NCBI GenBank assembly: GCA_028564705.1 | Contig: JAPXFQ010002399.1 | Location: 1,619,501-1,683,500, forward strand | Source: Apricaphanius iberus | Taxonomy: Eukaryota > Chordata > Actinopteri > Cyprinodontiformes > Aphaniidae | DNA length: 64,000 nt | Direction of reading: 5' to 3' | Part shown: in pieces, positions 20,746-30,730 of the stretch | Layout: every line of letters begins with the position of its first letter | Position numbering within the stretch: position 1 is the stretch's first letter | Program-made: the position numbers and the translations under genes | The notes under the pieces: generated by a model | The model's input: only the letters and a program-made list of their open reading frames with translations | The model's database searches: none | Told to the model about the DNA's origin: nothing

Positions 20746-21800
20746 CAGGACCGAGGGGATCGCAGCCGGCCGACTGACAACACACACCACCGCTGCCCCA
20801 GGCCATCCCTCATCGCTGACCCCCCTGACCTGACCCCCACCCACATCGGGGCGCCAGCCGAACAACAACGGCGGGCAGACGGCCCCCCACAGGCCATGCC
20901 CAGCCAGCCTTCGGACACCAGACCCTCCAGCCCCTGGTTCCAGATCCTGCCCCGCGCAGAGCAACATGAACAGGCACAAAGCAAGGCCAGGCAAACCCGA
21001 CAATGAACCGACCAGGCTCCCCACAGATCAGGCAGTGGACTGAGGGCCAGGTCCAACCCCTGCCGACCCACTGAACAACATCACCAAACAATTCAAGACG
21101 GGAACTCCTGAAGGAGGAGCCCCAACCAATCCAAGGAGGACCACGGCCCGATACACCAGCTGCCCGGCCCACCTTGGCCCGGCCAGGCATGCACCAGGGC
21201 CGAGCCGGACCGCACCCGGGCACCCAGCCCCAGACAGCAAGAGCCACAAACGCACCGGTGGGTAGAGGCATCAGTTACCGGCAGGGAGTGATGGAGGGGA
21301 GATAGACCTCCACTAGGTGTATGGCCTGAGATGCACGAGGCGATAGTGAAGCCGAGGACCCAACCTGACAGGTAGACAGTGACATACAGAAACGTTCATA
21401 CAAACCTTCCCTGTTATGCATCCAATTCACACCAACACATTAAGACAACAAAGAAAGGACGCTCCACACTCATTCATACACTCAATATGCACTCTATACT
21501 CCCAGGTCTAGGGACCGAAGTCCCAGCAGAGCAACTTGCCCCTGTACCAGGGAGAAGTACCCCTTACCCTCTAGGATGGACCAGCCCGGACCAGACAGTC
21601 TGTCCTACCTCCACGAACCCAATCCCAGATGGACTGCAGCGAACAGGTCGATGTAAAGACCCCTAGCCTCTCTCCACCTCTTCCAATGTTGTATGTTGTT
21701 CTATTGTGCAGTTAAAACAGAGGGGTGGGACATGGAAATGCTACCAGACACCACCATCCAGGGCCCTCAGTCTCTGAATACAGTTAAGTAGTGGGCACCG
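20746..21800 (+). repeat. GC-rich unclassified repeat, copy 2
   Basis: Homologous to 12828-13650 in the opposite orientation over at least its first part (CGCAGCCGGCCGACTGACAA versus CGCAGCCAACCGACGGACAA). Base composition is far more GC-rich than the surroundings. From about 21380 it passes into less GC-rich sequence with repeated CCAGG/CCAGCCCGGACC phrases. Open frames on both strands are compositional and carry no domain. It adjoins a Rex1-like fragment at 20745, so it may be an insertion. Confidence 0.5.
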
Positions 21801-21804
21801 GCGC

Positions 21805-22510
21805 CAGAGGTGAAGCTATTAAGGTTATGTAAGCTCTAAGCTATGCTGGTAAGGTAAGTGTTGTTAACTGTGAAAGGACCCTAATTATGTAACTGTGCAC
21901 TGTTTTGGTCACATGCCTCAAACTGTAAATTTATTTGAAACTTCCTAGGTAAACAACTCAAGGCTGCTATCTGTGTTAGAAAAGAGAGAACCTGAGGCCT
22001 CCTCCTCTATTCAAGGTTGCTTTCATATGTTAAACATAAATGGTTTATGTATCTCCTCTCTCAAGCCATCTGTGTTCCCTATTTAAAATGTGTACATCAT
22101 TGTCTTCAAAAGAGGGAATTCTGTCCTTTAGATGTAGATGGACTGCTGAATCTTGGTCCGATCAGTTTGATCTTTTATGATGAGCCATCCTTTTGTGTAG
22201 TTGCTGTTTAGTTTGGGTGTTTTATTTTTAGTATGAACCAGTCTTTGCCTGATGGTGTTACCAGATTTAAAATGGAAGTTTTGTTTAGAAAATATTCTCC
22301 TTAGCTTCTCAGAAACTCTCGCCAGAGTGTTGGATATATAGCATTCTACCATCAGCGCAATGTTGGGAAATTCTATCATGCTCTTTCCACCAAAACAACA
22401 TAACATCATCCTATTTGTGACCCTTAAACTGTTATAGTTTGTGCTGTTGTTATATTATCTTATTGAGGCTACAGGTTGCTCTAGTGCTCTTAATGATAGA
22501 CTGAAACGGG
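21805..22510. other. No recognisable feature
   Basis: Moderately AT-rich DNA. The open frames near 22017-22211 and 22128-22409 overlap on opposite strands and show no known motif. Confidence 0.4.
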
Positions 22511-22529
22511 GCGAGTCGAGTCTATATAT

Positions 22530-23011
22530 TTCCTAGTGGAAGTCACACACAGAACCAACAGCTATTGCGCCAAACTTACACAAAGTCATAGCTATGTTGA
22601 GCCAACTATTCCCCCTTCTCTCAGTAGTGATGACTTTATGGGATTTTTCATAAGTAAAATACATTATATTAAAAATAAAATCATTGGCATTCTCCGAAAC
22701 ATGATTAATTCTCTTTCAGTAAATGAGGCAGTATCAGAGAGAACTGTAGAACCATGTCTCTGTCTGTACCATTTTGACTCTGTTGAACCTTATGAATTAT
22801 CACAAATATTAGCTTCAGACCCAATACCAACCAAATGATTTAAGGAAGTGTTCCCTCTGGTTACGGGCCCTATTCTAGACATGATGAATCTATCTTTAAT
22901 AAATGGATATGTGCCTCAGGAATTTAAAGTTGCTGTAATTAAACCTTTACTTAAGAAACCCTCCCTGGATCAAGATGACTTAGCTAACTACAGACCTATA
23001 TCTAACCTTCC
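22530..23011 (+). mobile_element. L2-clade LINE fragment (linker to start of reverse transcriptase)
   Basis: Encodes EPTIPPSLSSDDFMGFFISK, DPIPTK, a TGA where the intact copy has L, then [20 protein letters not shown] and PISNLP. The order matches residues about 425-575 of the intact ORF2. It stops where an LTR begins at 23012. Confidence 0.88.
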
Positions 23012-23990
23012 TGTAACCCTTATTTTTTGGATTTGGTAGCTTGCCAGTTCTCGGGGTGCATGGGAGACGGGCTACAGTTGTTTTTCCACTCGTGGTTATT
23101 AGCCGAACGGCGGAACACAGAATTCTTCAAAACACACTGCCACTCTTCTTCTTCTCTTCATCAGTTACAACCGAGTGAGGTGACAACAACCCGCTCCCTG
23201 GTGTTGTAACACTGCTTAACCTTGCTTTTAATTATATTTAAGGACCAACATGTTATACAACATAAAATCTTATTGGTCAACATAAAATACTTACTAAATT
23301 ACATAAAAGTAAACAAATAAAGATTCCAGTCAACCACCGCTGCAAAAGAAATGTCCTCATTTCAAATAAACAAGTATAATATATATATATATATAGAATC
23401 TCAATTCAGCAGGATCACCCATCATCCCACAATTTAGTGAATACAGTAACAGAACAAATTCAGAACACGATGTCCCAAAATCTTTTGCACCTGGAGCACT
23501 AAATTAACACAGATACCAAGCAGGTGATAGCAACTGCATGTCCCTTAAGTAAAAAAATCTCTAACTTTACTGGGATGCCTGATCTGACAGCCACTTTATG
23601 AAGTGACAGGCACAGAACCCTGCAACATTGAGGGGGATCCAGTCTGCTCTGTTGGACCAAGTCCCGATGAAACAGGTGACAGAAGTCGATCAAGTGGTCT
23701 CAGAGAGGATAGACCATCACCCCGACGAGGTGTCTGAGCAGTAGCCAAATAGGATGGAATCTCAGCCCCCTTAGGTACATGCGGGGGGATCTAAGGTCGG
23801 AAAGGCAAAGCCCCTGACAGAGCTGTGAGGCCAGATGTAACCACCCTGGAAGGACCCGGTTCAGTGACAAGTGGCAGTACCGACAACTGAAGAGGTTCAT
23901 GTGATGGTAAAGTCCCCTTGTAAGCTTTAAGCCTATTGAGATGCACCACCCATTTACGTGCATGTGCGTTTCCGGGAGTATCCAACAAAG
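23012..23990 (-). mobile_element. LTR retrotransposon remnant (3' LTR plus end of pol)
   Basis: A putative 200-bp LTR spans 23012-23211 with ends TGTAAC and GTAACA, so on the minus strand it runs TGTTAC...GTTACA. It cuts the L2 frame at PISNLP. Upstream on its minus strand is a pol carboxyl end (23791-23988, with HARKWVVHLNRLKAYKGTLP) resembling the tail of Ty3/gypsy-type polyproteins. No gag, protease or RT core is seen and the other LTR is missing. Positions 23379-23393 are an AT microsatellite. The family assignment is tentative. Confidence 0.5.
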
Positions 23991-24302
23991 GGAACGATCT
24001 GGCGTCTGCTCCCAGTCAGCGTTCCCCTTTTAACTGCCGCTCCTTGATTGTATTAACCACGATCAGCTGGGAGATGACAACGAACTGCGACCTCTGTGGA
24101 GAAACCGGTGAGGGAACACACACACCCTGATATCAACATCCTTACAAAAAAATAGCACTTACTTTTTTGCCGTGTGGACTTTACAAAAATAAAACAGCCT
24201 GTCCATTTTTCAAAATGAAAATAAATAAATAACACTATTAACATGCTTATGACTCTCTGCACGGTGACCGTCCATCTTTCGCAGTCTTTTGCAGCGTCCA
24301 AG

Positions 24303-24473
24303 CTACACTGTGTTAATGAAGATCAGGTGTTTTTTGTCGAGGTGAGCCTGCATCCATGATATGGATGTTTGAAAAGCATAGTCCTTGCTGCACAATTTGC
24401 ACCTTAATACCTTATCATTAACTTTGATAAAACTCCCCCACACCTTGCTCTTGTACTTCACCGTTGTCGCCAT
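24303..24473 (-). pseudogene. BED-type zinc-finger ORF of a hAT-like transposon (56 aa)
   Basis: The ATG at 24471-24473 on the minus strand opens a 56-residue frame ending at the TAG 24303-24305. After MATTVKYKSKVWGSFIKV come CKLC (residues 25-28) and a downstream H-x-x-x-x-H (H44 and H49), the C-x2-C...H-x4-H plan of BED fingers. Vertebrate hAT transposases carry such a finger at their amino end. The rest of a transposase is not visible; either splicing or decay removed it. A hAT-like terminus at about 24745-24766 (AAAGTCCCATCCCTA) lies just upstream on the same strand. Confidence 0.65.
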
Positions 24474-24766
24474 GTTGACAGTCGCCAGTCACGCGCACAC
24501 GCTCACGTCACGTGTGAAGTGTAGAGCGGGGTCAAGTGGCGAGCCTGTTTAGAAAAAGTAAAAATTTTTTGTATAGAATATTTTATTTCATTATGGGAAA
24601 AGTGGCACTTTATGATGTATATTTGAATAGGAAATGTAATAAAAAAAAATGCAATTTGAAAATCCCACAAGTCCTGCCCACTCGACATGTCGACACAATT
24701 TTTTTTGTTGAGGGGAGCATGTGTCGAATGTCGGTCGTTTTGTCGATAAAAAGTCCCATCCCTAGT
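24474..24766 (-). mobile_element. 5' end of a hAT-like transposon
   Basis: From the BED-finger start codon to the terminal sequence TAGGGATGGGACTTTTTATC (reverse complement, ending at about 24765), which looks like a hAT terminal repeat. Contains palindromic CGACATGTCGAC at about 24683-24694. The opposite end of the element was not found. Confidence 0.45.
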
Positions 24767-24779
24767 GTCAACTGCACCT

Positions 24780-25162
24780 AATTATGTATTTTTATGACTA
24801 ATTATGTATTTTTTGTAACTGCATTACTAATGTCAGTGACAGTAACATGTCTAGTGGACAGGGGCCACCTAGCACATTGAAACAACACTTTAAACATATA
24901 AGCTATGCGAAATGCAAAAAGGCGAATCATGTATGGATGCTCAACTACAGACGTCTATGGGATTATAATAGATAATCTCTGCAAGACCGTGGTTGCACTC
25001 TTTCTGCAAGACCAATCAAAAATACTTTATCAGTCACACATTGTTGCTGTGTGCGGGAACATCTAATTCAAGCGGGAACATCTAATCCCCCCACCCACCC
25101 ACACACACCAATACCCAGAAGGACATGTCTGGGCAAAATAAAAGACTAGGCATGGTCTCTGT
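24780..25162. other. No recognisable feature
   Basis: AT-rich sequence with a CCACCCACACACA-rich stretch near 25087-25110. No gene or classifiable element. Confidence 0.4.
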
Positions 25163-25340
25163 ATTGATTGATTGATTGATTTACTTTATTGATCCCCAAA
25201 GGGAAATTCGATTGTTAAAGTAGTCCGTAACTGTACAGGATAAAAAATAATGAAGTATTAAAGAAAAAGGAATAAAATAAGATTATTAAACTAGAATATT
25301 TTACTATGGAGTACAAATGGCAACAGCAGCAGAATACAAA

Positions 25341-25341
<1 letters not shown>

Positions 25342-25372
<31 letters not shown>
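25342..25372. repeat. TAA/ATA trinucleotide microsatellite
   Basis: About ten consecutive AAT/TAA units within the 3' untranslated region of the Rex1-like LINE. Confidence 0.95.
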
Positions 25373-25374
<2 letters not shown>

Positions 25375-25563
25375 TATACACTAAAATATCAGTAAGGAAT
25401 AAACAGATATATACACCATGAATAAAATGCAATGAATATATAAATAGAAATAGGTAAATATGTAAATAGAAAGTCTAAGGGGTGCATGACAGAGAGGGGG
25501 ACAGGTGAATTTAGTCCAGTTGTGTAGTTATGACTCTGACTGAGGTAAATGACTTATAAAGTC

Positions 25564-26190
25564 TTATTGCAGTAGGTAGGAACGATTTCCTGTATCGTTC
25601 CTTAGAACAGCGTAAACAGCGTAAACAGGTAGAATTAGTCTGTTGCTGAAGCTGGTCTTCAACTTGACCAGTATGTTGTGGAGGGGGTGAGAGGGATTGT
25701 CCATGATTGCCAGCAGCTTTGCCAGCATCCTGTCCTTCAACACTTCCTCTAAAGTGACCAGTTTTGAGCCAACCACAGAAATTGCCTTTTTGATGACTTT
25801 GTTCAGTCTGTTGGCATCCTTTGCCTTGATGCCTGCCCCCCAGGACACCACAGCAAAGAAGATGGTGCTATCCACAACAGACTGGTAAAACATCTGCAAC
25901 ATCTTGTTGCCAACATGAAAGGACCTGAGCCTCCTCAAGAAGTAGAGCCGGCTGAGGCCCTTCTTGTAGATGGCCTCTGTGTTGATTGACCAATCCAGTT
26001 TGTTGTCCAATGTAACACCCAGGTACTTATATGAGTCCACTAGTACCACATCCATCCCACTGATGCAGACAGGAGAGGGCGGGGGCTTGTTCCTCCTAAA
26101 GTGCACCACCATCTCCCTCGTCTTTGCCACGTTCAGCTGCAGCTGGTTCTCCCCACACAACTTCGCAAAGCGCTCCACCAGAGCCCTGTA
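25564..26190 (-). pseudogene. Rex1-like LINE ORF2, carboxyl part
   Basis: A 204-residue open stretch with ERFAKLCGENQLQLNVAKTR, VDSYKYLGVTLDNKLDW and GLSRLYFLRRLRSFHVGNKM, the region following the FADD box in Rex1/CR1-type reverse transcriptases. It is joined at about 26190-26205 directly to the early RT motif (ALTSHIMKVIER), so the intervening catalytic core is gone. Confidence 0.85.
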
Positions 26191-26204
26191 CTCTCTCTAT
26201 GACC

Positions 26205-26600
26205 TTCATGATGTGAGAGGTCAGTGCCACTGGTCTTTTTTTTGGGCACTGGGACCAGGCAGGATGTTTTTCCAGAGCACTGGCACCCACTGAAGGTGTA
26301 GGCTCAGGTTAAAGAGGTGCTGGAGCACTCCACATAGCTGGCTGGAACATGCCTTCCACACGCGAGGGCTGATGCGGTCTGGTTCAGCCGCTTTCCTCTG
26401 TTTGAGCCTCTCCAGCTCTCTCCTCACCTGGTTAGATGTAATACAGAGTCCAGATTGGGGGTTGGGGGTAAAGGCTGGGTCCGTGAAGGGTATTGGTAGT
26501 GGGATGGGGAGTTGGGGTGTAGAGGTTGGTGAAAATAGATGTCTGTGGCCAGTGGTAGAGGGGAGCTGTAAAGATTTTCTGTGGGTTGGGAGATGTGAAT
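26205..26600 (-). pseudogene. Rex1-like LINE ORF2, start of reverse transcriptase
   Basis: Encodes RRELERLKQRKAAEPDRISP and RVWKACSSQLCGVLQHLFNL, then LTSHIMKVIER in another frame. Frameshifts separate it from its neighbours on both sides, and 26430-26600 is a low-complexity G-rich stretch that was the linker. Confidence 0.75.
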
Positions 26601-26616
26601 AGGTCCTTGGTGGATG

Positions 26617-27780
26617 TCAGCAGGGGGGAAGGGGGTAGTAGTGTGGAGCAGGAGTGGGTGGGGAGAGGTGTAGGGTGGTTGTTTTAGGAAGCTTAGAGGG
26701 GTTGATGTTGAACCTATTGAAAAACATATTCAGCTCGTTGGCACGTTGTTCATCCCCCTCAGCTGCACTTCTAGCTCTCCTTTGGAAGCCAGTGATCTCT
26801 TTCATCCCCCTCCAGGCGTCCCTTAATTTCCTTCTGTAAGTGTCCCTGCACTTCCTGATGCAGTATTTTAACTCTCTTTGTACCTGCTTGAGTTCTGCTC
26901 GGTCTCCTGTTCTAAAGGACCTCTTCTTCTCATTGAGAAGGATCTTCAGGTCACTAGTTACCCACGGTTTGTTATTTGGGTAGCAGCAGACCTCTTTTGT
27001 GGGGATGGTGTTATTGATACAGAAACCTATGTGCTCAGAGACACTATCAGTCAGGCCATCAATGTCCTCACCATGGGGCTCATACAGAGCCTCCCAGTCT
27101 GTGGCCTCAAGTGCTCCACGCAGTGTATCTATGGCCTCAGGAGACCATTTCCTCACTGTCCTCACAGTGACTAGCTGTTGCTGAACCACAGGCTTGTACA
27201 ATGGTGAGAGCAGTACTAGGTTGTGGTCCGACCTGCCTAGTGGTGGCAGGGCAGTGGAGCTGTACGCATCCTTAACATTTGCGTACAGCAAGTCCAAAGT
27301 TTTATTTTCACGGGTGGTGCATGTGACAAATTGACGGAAGTTTGGAAGTGTAGATGACAGAGAAACATGAATAAAGTCACCTGTTATGATGATGAAAGCC
27401 TCCGGGTGTTTTGTTTGTGGTTCAGCAGTTACAGTGTGGATGACGTCACATGCTGCTTCTGCATTTCCCGACGGAGGGATGTATACCGTGATGGCTATAA
27501 CACTGGTAAACTCCCTCGGCAAATAATATGGAGGAAGTCCAACAACAACGAGCTCGATATCGGGGCTGTAGATCCGCTGTTTAATGGAGACATGCCCGGG
27601 GTGACACCAACGGTTGTTCACAGACACAGCAAGCCCACCGCCTTTCTTCTTCCCCATTGCGGTGGCGTCTCTATCAGCTCGAACCAAATAGAAGCCAGGG
27701 ATGGTGACGTTAGAATCCGGTATATGCTCGAGCAACCACGTCTCCGTGAAACACATAATACTAGACTGTCTGTACGCCCT
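26617..27780 (-). pseudogene. Rex1-like LINE ORF2, endonuclease and linker
   Basis: A 379-residue open frame from M at 27756. It shows the APE endonuclease signatures CFTETWL (residues 2-8), the GDF box (IIITGDF) and GRSDHN, then the linker YPNNKPWVTSDLKILLNEKK and ELNMFFNRF. The amino-terminal part of the endonuclease lies beyond the solo LTR. The first listed methionine is internal to the domain, so this is a fragment and not a complete protein. Confidence 0.85.
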
Positions 27781-28151
27781 CTGACAGGTTTGGGTTAAAG
27801 GAGGACCCAGATGCGGAGCGGCGTTTGTGGCTCTTACGGCCCAAATTTATTAGGTGTCCAGACAAAGGTGACGAGAAGCACAGGGAAGGTAAACGCCGAG
27901 AACCAAGGGAGATCAACGACGACTAAGATAACACCACAACAACGACCCGACGAGGACAGACAGACACAGAAGGGCATATATACTGTGGGAAGGGTAATCA
28001 GAAAACAGAGAACACCTAGGAGCAGAGTCGGGAAACACAGGGAGGACTAATAGGACAACAGGTGAAACGAACTAGGACTAATTAACTCAAACAAACTGGG
28101 AGGAAACAAACAGGGAGGAATGAACGACACAGACAGGGATGGATCATGACA
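27781..28151 (-). mobile_element. Solo LTR inserted in the Rex1-like LINE
   Basis: A 371-bp block interrupts the LINE coding frame between ELEALVRTHR and AYRQSS. On the minus strand it starts TGTCATGATCC and ends CTGTCA(G). It contains a TATATA motif near 27975-27982 and an AATAAA (about 27846-27851) with the GGGTCCTCC phrase usual near fish gypsy-type LTR ends. CCCT flanks it at 27777-27780 and 28152-28155. No internal region is present, as expected after LTR-LTR recombination. Confidence 0.75.
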
Positions 28152-28335
28152 CCCTGTGCGTCCTGACAAGCGCTTCAAGTTCTTCCCCTTTGTTTGCTAG
28201 TGACCTTTATGTTTCCAGTTATGACTGCAAGGATGCAAGGCTTAAACTTTCTTTTCTTCATCCTCCGTTTAAGTCCCGCTCTGCAGCCTCGTAGTCTCCT
28301 CTTTAGCTCCTCCGGTATGGTAGGTCTCTTTCCGA
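28152..28335 (-). pseudogene. Rex1-like LINE ORF2, amino end
   Basis: The minus-strand translation gives IPEELKRRLRGCRAGLKRRM, then KRKFKPCILAVITGN and, after a one-base shift, EELEALVRTHR. This is the basic leader and start of the endonuclease in Rex1-like elements. It is continuous with 26617-27780 once the solo LTR is ignored. Confidence 0.75.
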
Positions 28336-28644
28336 CCAGTCGGGAACCTCAGGGCCAACAGCTGGTCGCGTGTTTAAACAATAACGGTGGTGTAGCAGGC
28401 ATAGCTCCAGGTAGGCCAAAGAGACCAGAGTGCAATAAAGAGGAGTAAAAGTTGTCCAAACCTTAGCAAAAGCATCTTCCTGTAGTACGCAATGATAATG
28501 CACTGTTCAGTGTACAAATAAAGATAAAAATGCACAAGAAACGCAATAAAAATAGGAGAAACTATAAAACTATACAGAGCTACTACAACAAGCTGCCACT
28601 AGGACGGCACATTTTACATATGAACCGACATTCATCATGGTCGC

Positions 28645-29390
28645 AATTTAAAGTTTATTATAGCTACTTGGTGATGATAAACCATGCATAATTACTGTAT
28701 TTGAGTGACAATTTACTGTTAATAAGAGTCCTGAATGAACAACGCGATAAACTCAAATGGTAGAAACATTTAGGTCTATTTTTCTACAGTTTCTTTCTTT
28801 TTTATTTGTGGGCGCCATTATGGCGAAAGGGTGGTCGGCAAGTAACTGTTGCTTCCACTCAACTGATAAAATACAAAAGTATACTGCTTGCCTCAAGTTC
28901 AAATTATAATGTATATCGAATCATGTGAAATGACCATGGAATACCTCTGTTAGGCTAGCAATGGCTAGCTAGGCTATAAATGTTACAAAATGAACAACGG
29001 AGGACAAAACCACTTTGACACAACACAACATACTGTTTAATGCAGTATAGTTAAAGAAGCGTTGGTACTTACCAAAAGGACGACATTTTCTCACCACACA
29101 AAGTTTTGTCTTGCACTTTCCATAAATTCAGTCTCCAAATGGCGTTCGTAACTGTACATCGGCGGTTACAGGCAGGCTGACTCTGCTGCTGACTCTGCTG
29201 CTGTAACTACTGCGCAGGTCTAAGACCTGCGTCATTGCGTCACAGTACAGCATCCCTGCGTCTGTATATTGTTTATGTGAAATAGTTAGGTTAGTGTTAA
29301 ACGTTTGTTCTGTTTAGCTTTTAAATCTGTAGCTTTAATGTTAATCCAACTTAATCTTTTTTTTATGTAGAAAATTAAGAAACACATTAA
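28645..29390. other. No recognisable gene
   Basis: Contains the short palindrome CGCAGGTCTAAGACCTGCG (29213-29231) next to repeated CTGCTGACT units (29177-29205). No classifiable coding sequence. Confidence 0.4.
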
Positions 29391-29397
29391 TTTCACC

Positions 29398-30440
29398 TCA
29401 ATATATATACTTCCAATTGGTAAAATAATTAGACAACATGGTATGAATTTCCACAGTTATGCTGCTGATACACAGTTATATTTATTCGTAAATTCTGATA
29501 AATCCAATCAGCTAGGTATATTATGGGACACAAAGTACGGACCAAAAGTTTGGACACACCTTCTCATTTAATGCGTTTTCTTTATTCTCATGACTACATT
29601 ATAGATTCTCAATTAAGGGCTTCAAAACTATGAATGAACACATGATGTATGGAATTACTGTATGTACTTTGACAAAAAGAGTGAAATAACTGAATACATG
29701 TGTTATATTTTAGATTCCTCAAAGTAGCCACCCTTTGCTCTGATTACTGCTTTGCATTCTCTTGAGCTTCCAAAGGTCGTCACCAGCAATGGTTTTCCAA
29801 CAGTCTTGAAGGAGTTCCCAGAGATGCTTAGTACTTGTTGGCTTTTTTAATTTCACTCTGCGGTGCTGCTCACCCCAAATCATCTCCATTGGATTCAGGT
29901 CCGGTGACTTTGGAGGCCAGGTTATTTCACAATTTTTTGTAAAAGTACTAAATAATTCCATATGTGTTCATTCATAGTTTTGATGCCTTCAGTGAGAATC
30001 TGCAATTTCAATAGTCATGAAAAGAAAAGAAACTCATTGATTGAGAAGGTGTGTCCAAACTTTTGGACAGTACTGTTAAAACCTGGATGATTTTGAGCTG
30101 TCTGCTTTTAAAATCAGACAAGACAGAAATTGTTGTCTTTGGACCAAAACCTTTAAAAAGGAAACTGTTAAATCAATCAGTTCATCTGGATTGCAATTAA
30201 TTTCTCTCTGGTAATAATGTAAAGAACTTTGATGTAATTTTTCACCGAGACATGACATTTAAATCCCATATTAAACAGGTTTCTAAGATTTATTTTTTTC
30301 ACCTTAGGAATATTGCAAAAATTAGAAACATCCTGTCCAGGAGTGATGCAGAAAAACGAGTCCATGCATTTGTTACTTTAAGGCTCGACTATTGTAATTC
30401 CTTATTATCAGGATGTCCACAAAATGTGCGTTTTATATAG
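29398..30440 (+). mobile_element. L2-clade LINE fragment split by a Tc1-like element
   Basis: The left piece (29398-29525) encodes [17 protein letters not shown] residues and a degraded YADD box. The right piece (30078-30440) encodes the segment from KTWM-like residues through [20 protein letters not shown] and ILSRSDAEKRVHAFVTLRLD. Stop codons and frameshifts abound. About 20 bases of L2 sequence present in the intact copy (GACTACAGGCATGTCTGG) are missing at the junction. Confidence 0.8.
29530..30077 (-). mobile_element. Tc1-like transposon, internally deleted, with terminal repeats
   Basis: Terminal inverted repeats are visible: CAAAAGTTTGGACACACCTT (about 29542-29561) and AAGGTGTGTCCAAACTTTTG (30046-30065). 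The minus strand at 29719-29961 encodes the end of a Tc1-type transposase (WPPKSPDLNPMEMIWGE, with the third catalytic acidic residue). The first two catalytic aspartates are lost. Confidence 0.85.
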
Positions 30441-30730
30441 TATTAATATGTCCTGAAATTAACTTGTATCCTGTAGTTAATTTTGGACCATGAGTGGAGC
30501 AGGGACTTCTCCAGGCTTTAGACAGAGCCAACACAGCTGAATCCCATAAGAAAATATTTCCAGCCCAGTATATGAAAAAGCCGTGAGTGTTTTTTGCACC
30601 CGTTTTCTGAACATTCTGAGATGCTACAGATCAATAATTAACCACACAAAGCTGTTATAAGATCAAATCAAAATCGCATCAAACTTTATTTATAAAGCGC
30701 TTTTCCAACTACAAAGCTTCTCAAAGTGCT

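Larger units (their letters stand above)
25163..28640 (-). mobile_element. Rex1/CR1-like LINE, long but defective copy
   Basis: A minus-strand LINE. The 3' end is the tail at 25163-25210 (GGGGATCAATAAAG then AATC repeats). A 5' region reaches about 28640, including the amino end of ORF2 at 28150-28330 (IPEELKRRLRGCRAGLKRRM). The coding order is intact, but the reverse-transcriptase core is deleted and a solo LTR (27781-28151) splits the endonuclease. It contains a TAA microsatellite (25342-25372) in the 3' region. Confidence 0.85.

Noticed and set aside
20628..21271. Several minus-strand frames of 75-153 aa
   Set aside because: The same GC-rich repeat family; the composition explains the absence of stops.
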